Of a stretch of 6,858 nucleotides of DNA, positions 1 to 4,278 are shown piece after piece. This stretch comes from an uncultured Lachnospiraceae bacterium (GTDB lineage Bacteria; Bacillota; Clostridia; Lachnospirales; Lachnospiraceae): NCBI GenBank assembly GCA_947174615.1, contig CAMWJQ010000217.1, positions 1-6,858 of the forward strand. Direction: 5' to 3'. Position 1 is the stretch's first letter. The number at the start of each line of letters is the position of its first letter. Position numbers and translations under genes: made by a program. The notes beneath the pieces were generated by a model. That model did no database searches and was not told where the DNA came from. It saw nothing but the letters and a program-made list of their open reading frames with translations.

Positions 1-620
1 CTTTTGGACCACGCCCCGAGCTCCCTGACCAAATCCTCCTCAATGCCCTGATTTTTTCCCTCCACGTCAACCGCATGAATCAAAAATTCATCACAGTAGC
101 CCGCAAGCGTATCCAGCGTCTGACTGTCTACTTTCTCCTCTGTAAAGTTCTGCCAGCGATCTGTCACAATATAATAATCGTCCCCCCGCTTTCTACAGCT
201 CAGATCCAGCACCAAATGTTCTCTGCCAACAGTCTGACACAGTTTCTCTAACCGTTCCATATGGATATGCCCGTCATAAAATACATAAGAAGTCACAATC
301 ACATGCGATGCTCCCGCCTCCAGAAAGAAAGCGGCATTTTCCGTATGGATGCCCCCGCCGACTTGAAGACCGCCGCGATAAGCGCCAAGCGCGCGCACCG
401 CCTGCGCCTTCGTACGCTCATAATAGGGGCTGGACTCAGGATTGAGCAGGATAATATGCCCTCCTTTGAGCCCTTTTGCCTGATACAGTTTGGCATAATA
501 CGCTGCGTCCGCTGCCGCCACAAAGTTTTCTACCGCCTTATCATTTTTGTCCACAAGCGAACTGCCAACTATCTGCTTGACCTGCCCGTTGTGTATGTCT
601 ATACATGGTCGAAATTCCAT
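1..620 (-). CDS. hisA: Phosphoribosylformimino-AICAR-ribotide isomerase, eukaryotic (HIS6) type; 3' end cut by window edge
   Basis: Translating leftward from the ATG at 620-618 gives 206 uninterrupted codons before the window edge; the family is about 250-260 residues long, so the last fifth is missing. HisA opens the ribose ring of ProFAR to give PRFAR in histidine biosynthesis, using a cytoplasmic (beta/alpha)8 barrel. Visible motifs are PCIDIHNGQVKQIVG (5-19), LQVGGGI (85-91), VIVTSYVF (108-115), LDLSCRK (138-144) and FLIHAVDVEG (179-188). These follow yeast HIS6 (recalled CIDLHNGEVKQIVG, VDLSCRK, FLIHAADVEG) far better than ordinary bacterial HisA, which opens like IPALDLIDGKVVRL. Asp8, Asp139 and Asp185 are the candidate catalytic aspartates by position. 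GGAGG at 626-630 lies 5 nt before the ATG and decides the start. The gene begins 25 nt after the dapB stop, so it is very probably cotranscribed with dapA-dapB. HisA identity is very secure; the eukaryotic-subtype call is strong. Confidence 0.95.
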   Translation of the reverse strand, partial: MEFRPCIDIHNGQVKQIVGSSLVDKNDKAVENFVAAADAAYYAKLYQAKGLKGGHIILLNPESSPYYERTKAQAVRALGAYRGGLQVGGGIHTENAAFFLEAGASHVIVTSYVFYDGHIHMERLEKLCQTVGREHLVLDLSCRKRGDDYYIVTDRWQNFTEEKVDSQTLDTLAGYCDEFLIHAVDVEGKNQGIEEDLVRELGAWSK

Positions 621-645
621 CGAAGCCTCCATACAAACCGCAAAA

Positions 646-1401
646 TTATCCGATAACGTCCTTCATATCATATCTGCCTGCAGGTTTACCACTGAGAAAT
701 TTTGCCGCCTGAACTGCGCCTTTTCCAAATAGCGCCTTAGAGTACGCCCTGTGTGAAAATGTGATCACCTCATCCTCGCCAGCAAAAATTACATCGTGAT
801 CGCCCACAATCGTACCGCCCCGCACTGCGCTGATACCAATTTCCTTGTCTGTGCGCTTCGCCCGCACCTGACTTCTGTCATAGACATATTCATACGAGTT
901 GTCAAACTCCTCGTTGATACTGTCTGCAAGTGCAAGCGCTGTGCCGCTCGGCGCATCGACCTTCTGATTATGGTGTTTTTCGACAATCTCTATATCAAAT
1001 CCGGCAGGAACCAGCACCTCTGCCGCCTCCTTTAAGATCTTGAGCAGCATATTGATGCCAAGAGACATATTTGCAGACTTGAGAACTGCCACTTTTCCCG
1101 CAGCCTCCTCGACATGTGCGAGCTGTGTCTCTGAAAGTCCTGTCGTGCAGAGCACACAGGGAGTCTGCCGCTCGACACAGTAGTCGAGAAGTGCGTCAAC
1201 TGCCTGCGATACACAGAAGTCTATCACCACATCCGCCGCAATATCACATTCTGCAATACTGTGAAATACAGGGTATGCATTCTTGATATGATCGGAAGCA
1301 TCTACCCCTGCGACAATCTCAATCTCAGGGTCTGAGGCGATGATTCCTGTGATCATCTGCCCCATCTTCCCGTTGCAGCCGTGCATTATCACTTTTGTCA
1401 T
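646..1401 (-). CDS. dapB: 4-hydroxy-tetrahydrodipicolinate reductase
   Basis: This 251-residue protein has the normal length for DapB, the cytoplasmic NAD(P)H-dependent enzyme that reduces the DapA product to tetrahydrodipicolinate in lysine/diaminopimelate synthesis. The N-terminal Rossmann half carries the dinucleotide loop HGCNGKMG (7-14), with an acidic residue Asp34 after the second strand. CTTG (85-88) precedes the substrate half. The family signature EKHHNQKVDAPSGTA (141-155) contains the expected catalytic pair, His143 and Lys147 (E. coli His159 and Lys163). The C-terminal part is typical: VRGGTIVGDHDVIFAG (193-208) and FSHRAYSKALFGKGAV (215-230). The start is supported by AAAGGAAG (about 1409-1416) roughly 8 nt upstream. 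The gene lies 71 nt after dapA with no terminator between them and 25 nt before hisA. The reading frame is intact, with no missing key residue. The identification is secure. Confidence 0.98.
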   Translation of the reverse strand: MTKVIMHGCNGKMGQMITGIIASDPEIEIVAGVDASDHIKNAYPVFHSIAECDIAADVVIDFCVSQAVDALLDYCVERQTPCVLCTTGLSETQLAHVEEAAGKVAVLKSANMSLGINMLLKILKEAAEVLVPAGFDIEIVEKHHNQKVDAPSGTALALADSINEEFDNSYEYVYDRSQVRAKRTDKEIGISAVRGGTIVGDHDVIFAGEDEVITFSHRAYSKALFGKGAVQAAKFLSGKPAGRYDMKDVIG

Positions 1402-1423
1402 GTTTCTACTTCCTTTCTTATTG

Positions 1424-1454
1424 GTATTTTATCTGTATTTTCTTGTATTTTCTT
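1424..1454 (-). repeat. A-rich tandem repeat, about three 10-nt units, between dapA and dapB
   Basis: On the coding strand the intercistronic spacer reads AAGAAAATAC twice without interruption (1445-1454 and 1435-1444), then a degenerate third copy AGATAAAATAC (1424-1434). The repeat fills much of the 71-nt gap and ends about 8 nt before the dapB Shine-Dalgarno region. No hairpin or T tract is seen, so it is not a terminator. A purine-rich unstructured spacer could favour ribosome loading or RNase cleavage, but that is speculation. Confidence 0.6.
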
Positions 1455-1472
1455 GGTTGTTTTCACGCTCTA

Positions 1473-2360
1473 TTAAAGAATACCGTAGTTTTTCATCGCC
1501 TGCTCCAGTTTTGCGGCAGTTGCCTCCTCCATCTCTGTCAGCGGTCTCCTGAGCGTGCCAGCCTCCAGTCCCATCAGATTCATCGCTTTCTTGACAGGTA
1601 TTGGATTCACCTCGCTAAACAGCGCCGTGATCAGCTCGATCGCCTCAAGCTGTAGTCTGGCGCTCTCCTCAACCTCGCCCGCAAAATATTTCGCACAGAT
1701 ATCATGTGTCTGCTGCGGCGCAATATTGGAGAGGACAGAGATAACCCCTTTCGCCCCCAATGACAAAAACGGCACGATCTGATTGTCATTTCCAGAGTAG
1801 ACATCCACTTTTCCTTTTGCGAGCGCCATCAGCTTTGCATACTGAATAAAGTTATCCGTCGCATCCTTAACCCCCACAATGTTAGGCTCCTCCTCACACA
1901 GAGACACGATAGTCTCAGGAAGGAGGTTTACCCCGCCGGTCCTTCCCGGAATATTGTACAGGATGATGGGAATGTCAACCGCCTGTGCAATCAGCTTGTA
2001 ATGCTCTTTTAATCCCTTCTGTGTCGCCTTGTTGTAATACGGTGTGACAAGCAGCAGTCCGTCCGCACCAGCCTTCTGCGCTTCCTTTGAGAGATAGATT
2101 GCTGTCTGAGTGCAGTTCGAGCCTGTCCCTGCGATCACCGGCACTCTCTTTGCCACCTGCTGCACGCAGAATCGGATACATTCAATATGCTCCTCATGTG
2201 TCAATGTTGACGCCTCACCCGTCGTGCCGCAGACAATGATCGCATCCGTATTGTTTGAGATCTGAAACTCGATCAGCTTTGCAAACACCTCGTAATTCAC
2301 TTCTCCATCTGGTTTCATCGGTGTGACAATTGCGACACCTGCTCCTTTGAATATAGACAT
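1473..2360 (-). CDS. dapA: 4-hydroxy-tetrahydrodipicolinate synthase
   Basis: This 295-residue protein has the standard DapA length. DapA condenses pyruvate with aspartate semialdehyde, the committed step to diaminopimelate and lysine, in a cytoplasmic TIM-barrel tetramer. Active-site motifs are present: CGTTGEA (44-50, with Thr46/47), GTGSN (78-82), YYN (108-110), YNIPGRTG (135-142, with Tyr135 and Arg140) and VGVKDA (162-167), where Lys165 should be the Schiff-base lysine (E. coli Lys161). The close YNIPGRTG and GVKDAT matches favour true DapA over the related N-acetylneuraminate lyase or KDG aldolases, and adjacent dapB supports this. TAAGGAGG (2369-2376) lies 8 nt before the ATG. The gene is first in its operon, behind a long leader with a lysine riboswitch and terminator, so feedback control by lysine at transcription elongation is expected. 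No anomalies are seen in the frame. Confidence 0.98.
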   Translation of the reverse strand: MSIFKGAGVAIVTPMKPDGEVNYEVFAKLIEFQISNNTDAIIVCGTTGEASTLTHEEHIECIRFCVQQVAKRVPVIAGTGSNCTQTAIYLSKEAQKAGADGLLLVTPYYNKATQKGLKEHYKLIAQAVDIPIILYNIPGRTGGVNLLPETIVSLCEEEPNIVGVKDATDNFIQYAKLMALAKGKVDVYSGNDNQIVPFLSLGAKGVISVLSNIAPQQTHDICAKYFAGEVEESARLQLEAIELITALFSEVNPIPVKKAMNLMGLEAGTLRRPLTEMEEATAAKLEQAMKNYGIL

Positions 2361-2420
2361 AATGTAATCCTCCTTATTTTTTGAATAATCATACTTTTCA
2401 CAAAAAATAACACAAAATAA

Positions 2421-2454
2421 GAAAAACCGATCGTCTACTCAATAGACAGTCGGT
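2421..2454 (-). terminator. Intrinsic terminator of the lysine riboswitch leader
   Basis: Read leftward, ACCGA-CT-GTCTA, loop TTGAG, TAGAC-GA-TCGGT forms a 12-position stem with one C/A mismatch and one wobble pair. It is followed directly by a TTTTTC tract (2421-2426 on the complement). It sits about 45 nt after the riboswitch P1 stem and about 60 nt before the dapA ATG, the usual place for a transcription-attenuating terminator. When lysine is bound, P1 should leave this hairpin free to form and stop transcription before dapA. Confidence 0.9.
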
Positions 2455-2472
2455 ATCATACGCTTACAAACC

Positions 2473-2498
2473 CCATCTGCCGACCTGTGCCGGCATGG
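2473..2498 (-). other. Hairpin between riboswitch aptamer and terminator (expression platform)
   Basis: On the RNA strand CCATGCCG (2491-2498) pairs with CGGCAGATGG (2473-2482) around an 8-nt loop, with a two-base bulge. Two alternative pairings could form an antiterminator. TATCAT in the 3' strand of P1 (2505-2510) can pair with ATGATA (2454-2459), which abuts the 5' arm of the terminator. GGTCGG inside this hairpin (2480-2485) can pair with CCGACT in the terminator 5' arm (2448-2453). Pairing is seen by eye; the switching role is inferred. Confidence 0.5.
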
Positions 2499-2500
2499 CT

Positions 2501-2677
2501 GAAAATGATAGCTCTCCATCTGTTGATGACAGTCATACAGCTCTTAACCGTATGCCCAAGCAGCAAACCCTCAGGCGGCTCACCGCTTTCGGCGTCCTTT
2601 CCTTTCCCCTCTCCTTAACAGCGCCTGACACCTCATAAAAGGTACTGATAAAGAACGCAACCTCTACCTGAATTTTC
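2501..2677 (-). promoter_or_regulatory. Lysine riboswitch aptamer (L-box) upstream of dapA
   Basis: The leader RNA carries lysine-riboswitch landmarks. The 5' P1 strand GGTAGAGGTTGCG (2664-2668 and onward) pairs with the 3' strand GAGAGCTATC (GGUAG with CUAUC at 2507-2511). P1 extends by GAAAAT (2672-2677) with ATTTTC (2501-2506), leaving a three-base bulge. The conserved core GGACGCCGAAAGCGG lies at 2583-2597. P3 is AAGCGG/CTGCTT (2583-2588 with 2558-2563). P4 is CATACGG/CTGTATG (2548-2554 with 2534-2540). A final CATC-AACA-GATG hairpin is consistent with P5. The arrangement and core match the recalled B. subtilis lysC leader (RF00168 family). Lysine binding is known for this class to stabilise P1 and permit termination. 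Position between a consensus promoter and an intrinsic terminator ahead of dapA makes the call firm. Confidence 0.93.
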
Positions 2678-2691
2678 TCTTATATTTTCTT

Positions 2692-2720
2692 ATTATATAA
2701 CCTTCGTTACCCTCTGTCAA
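2692..2720 (-). promoter_or_regulatory. Consensus sigma-A promoter of the dapA-dapB-hisA unit
   Basis: The complement shows TTGACA (2715-2720), a 17-nt spacer and TATAAT (2692-2697), an exact match to the vegetative consensus in both hexamers and spacing. Transcription should start near 2685, about 8 nt before the 5' strand of the riboswitch P1 stem, giving a leader of about 325 nt. A promoter this strong suggests that control lies mainly in the riboswitch. Confidence 0.93.
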
Positions 2721-2749
2721 CCGCTAAATCGAAGAAAGCCCCTGTGCGT

Positions 2750-2775
2750 CAACAAAGGAGCCGCAAAGCTCCTCT
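2750..2775 (-). terminator. Probable terminator after the CobO-like gene
   Basis: On the complement, AGAGGAGC, loop TTTGCG and GCTCCTTT form an 8-bp hairpin starting 2 nt after the TGA stop (2778-2780), followed by GTTG. The T tract is short and interrupted, so termination may be partial. It ends about 30 nt before the dapA -35 element, so leakage would run into the dapA leader. Confidence 0.55.
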
Positions 2776-2777
2776 GT

Positions 2778-3254
2778 TCAGACAACTTCAATTTTAAAAA
2801 TCTCATCTGCCAGCTCACTAACCTCCTCATTGAGTCGTATCCCTGTCAAAATGATATCCACATCTTCGCTCCCCGCTTCCAGAATGTGTCTCAAATCATC
2901 GATCGTGATAATGCCGTTATCAATTAACCCAAGTACCTCATCCAGAATCAACAAACTGCATTCACCGGTTGTGAGAACTTTTTTGGCAAAGTTTAGACCG
3001 TTTTTGATGTTATAGATCTCCTCCTGTTTGCGTTTGTCAGAAAGCTGTGCAAACTCCTCCTCACTCTTCTCAAAGCGAAAGATTTTGATCTCTGGCTCCA
3101 TCCTTTTTAAGAACGCCTCATTCTGATAACTTTTCAGAAAATTGATGATTACCACATCTCTGCCCATACTTGCCATCTGTATAGCCCTTCCAAGGGCGGC
3201 GGCAGATTTACCGTGACCTTCCCCACTGTATACCTGTATTAAACCTTTTTCCAT
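2778..3254 (-). CDS. Short P-loop ATPase of the ATP:corrinoid adenosyltransferase (CobO/CobA/BtuR) family
   Basis: This 158-residue protein begins MEKGLIQVYSGEGHGKS. The family transfers adenosyl from ATP to cob(I)alamin-type corrinoids in the cytoplasm. The P-loop is SGEGHGKS (10-17); the family norm is TGNGKGKTT, so here His replaces the middle Lys and Ser-Ala replaces Thr-Thr. Walker B is LLILDEV (101-107), and ILTGIR (135-140) matches the conserved TGR strand. The chain stops at EIFKIEVV, where CobO proteins usually continue with a tail like KHYYQKGVQARKGIEY. The start at 3254 is chosen because homology begins there and AAGG (3264-3267) lies 9 nt upstream; an in-frame ATG at 3317 lacks an SD and homology. 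It follows the SSB-like gene by 74 nt, probably in one transcript. No cobalamin gene is adjacent. Family membership is firm, but corrinoid activity is uncertain given the missing tail and altered P-loop. Confidence 0.85.
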   Translation of the reverse strand: MEKGLIQVYSGEGHGKSAAALGRAIQMASMGRDVVIINFLKSYQNEAFLKRMEPEIKIFRFEKSEEEFAQLSDKRKQEEIYNIKNGLNFAKKVLTTGECSLLILDEVLGLIDNGIITIDDLRHILEAGSEDVDIILTGIRLNEEVSELADEIFKIEVV

Positions 3255-3291
3255 TGATCTATACCTTATGTCCTTTCCAGATATGAACATG

Positions 3292-3332
3292 ATAGCATAA
3301 CATATAGGATATTGCAAGGTTCTTTATGCTAT
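3292..3332 (-). repeat. 9-bp perfect inverted repeat across the stop of the SSB-like gene
   Basis: ATAGCATAA (3292-3300) and TTATGCTAT (3324-3332) are exact reverse complements separated by 23 nt. The right arm contains the TAG stop (3329-3331) of the upstream gene, and the stem lies in the 74-nt gap before the CobO-like start. There is no T tract, so it is more likely an intercistronic RNA hairpin, or chance in AT-rich sequence, than a terminator. Confidence 0.45.
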
Positions 3333-4000
3333 ACCTCCCCGTCCTCCTCCGGAAGTTCAAGCTTACTGACAGAGACTTCATAGGCGATCCGCTTCTCAAG
3401 CTCCTCATCCGAAAGCTTTTTCATGTACTCTCTTGACTGGATGCGCCCCCACACTAAACAACGCTCTCCCACCTCGAAATTCGAGGCGTATCGGGCATTT
3501 CTCCCCCAGCAGATGCAGGGAATATAATCAGATTTGCCGTATGGACGGTTGACTGCCAAAAGCAGGTCCGCAATCTCGCGACCAAGAGGAGTCTTTCTAT
3601 ATACAGGTTCCTTGCAGACAAAGCCATCAAGGAAGATCTGATTCGTTTTGATGTTCTCACTGATCTCCTCCACAAATTCAATCTCTCTGGCAAATACAGA
3701 GAGGACCAGTTTATTTTTGTGCTCCTCATGTCTGTTGTAGGAACGAAACTGACCATTTACCACGACCATCATCCCTCTGTAGTCCCCATTTACGTCGAGC
3801 AGACGCTCTGAAATCATCACTGGTATAATGTCCATGGACTCAGACAGTCTTGCCACCTGAATATCGACCATATAGAAGCCCTCACCAAAAATCTCATGGC
3901 TAAATGAGAACTCACTCACGACCTCTCCCATCACAGTTACCTGATTGTTTTCAATCACCTGCTCATGATACCCATTTTTTGTCTTTAATGTTTCTTGCAT
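3329..4000 (-). CDS. SSB-like protein with two OB folds
   Basis: This 223-residue protein shows two tandem halves that each look like a single-stranded-DNA-binding OB fold. Half one (about 20-110) contains VTVMGEVVSEFSFSHEIFGE, DIIPVMI (57-63), MMVVVNGQFRSY (77-88) and LVLSVFAREIEFV (98-110). Half two (about 121-216) contains IFLDGFVCKEPVYRKTPLGR, IADLLLAVNR (143-152), DYIPCICWG (158-166), GERCLVWGRIQSREY (178-192) and AYEVSVSKLEL (206-216). The second half is the clearer SSB match (strands L-G-x-V, LAVNRP, IPCICWG, V-x-GRIQSR). Normal SSB has one OB fold, a disordered linker and a DDDIPF-like tip. Here a second fold replaces the linker, and the end is ELPEEDGEV, acidic but without the Pro-Phe tip. 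The start has AAGGGAGA (4009-4016) about 9 nt upstream. It is probably cotranscribed with the CobO-like gene. Binding to ssDNA is inferred, not shown. Confidence 0.82.
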   Translation of the reverse strand: MQETLKTKNGYHEQVIENNQVTVMGEVVSEFSFSHEIFGEGFYMVDIQVARLSESMDIIPVMISERLLDVNGDYRGMMVVVNGQFRSYNRHEEHKNKLVLSVFAREIEFVEEISENIKTNQIFLDGFVCKEPVYRKTPLGREIADLLLAVNRPYGKSDYIPCICWGRNARYASNFEVGERCLVWGRIQSREYMKKLSDEELEKRIAYEVSVSKLELPEEDGEV

Positions 4001-4278
4001 TATTTCATTCTCCCTTCGTTCTTGTAGTTAAATCATATGCTACTTTATACAGTAAATAAAGCATTTTTTATCGCAAATTTTAAGTTTTTTTTACAAAATT
4101 CGACATGCTTCGCCCATATATGGCAGGTATCTTTATATTAATACGCCGTAATATGCGACTTGCCGTAGAAATGTTCGTTGGAAATTTTTATAAAACTTGC
4201 AAAAAATATAGACAAGTGCTATACTATTTTAGTTTTGAGGAGAAGTAAAACTCATGTTATCTATTATGGAGGAATTAT
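4001..4278. other. Divergent intergenic region between the SSB-like gene and typA
   Basis: This 278-bp AT-rich spacer holds the leftward SD of the SSB-like gene (4009-4016), the rightward typA promoter (4197-4225) and the typA SD (GGAGG, 4268-4272). A 10-bp perfect palindrome CCATATATGG sits at 4114-4123. For the leftward gene only weak promoter candidates are seen, such as TTGTAA-18-GATAAA on the complement upstream of 4050; none is convincing. No coding sequence or structured RNA is recognised. Confidence 0.6.
4197..4225 (+). promoter_or_regulatory. typA promoter with extended -10
   Basis: TTGCAA (4197-4202), a 17-nt spacer and TATACT (4220-4225) form a sigma-A-type promoter, matching consensus at 4/6 and 5/6 positions. 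The -10 is preceded by TGC, giving an extended -10 (TGn). The predicted start near 4232 leaves a leader of about 47 nt before the typA ATG. Confidence 0.75.

Noticed and set aside
261..656. Rightward open frame of 131 codons opposite hisA
   Set aside because: It lies antisense to the clear HisA coding sequence, has no SD and shows no recognisable domain; it reads as a shadow of hisA codon use.
2473..2498. Hairpin after the aptamer considered as an independent terminator
   Set aside because: It is followed by GGTTTG, not a T tract; the hairpin at 2426-2454 is the terminator.
2725..2756. Second promoter-like TTGACG element upstream of the dapA promoter
   Set aside because: The only partner is GATTTA at 16 nt, a poor -10, and a perfect promoter lies just downstream.
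3255..3317. Longer start for the CobO-like protein, adding 21 residues
   Set aside because: The extension has no homology to the family and no SD. The ATG at 3254 has both an upstream AAGG and the family-typical N-terminus.
3454..3756. Second leftward frame of 100 codons within the SSB-like gene
   Set aside because: It overlaps a homology-supported frame on the same strand and its peptide has no recognisable motif.
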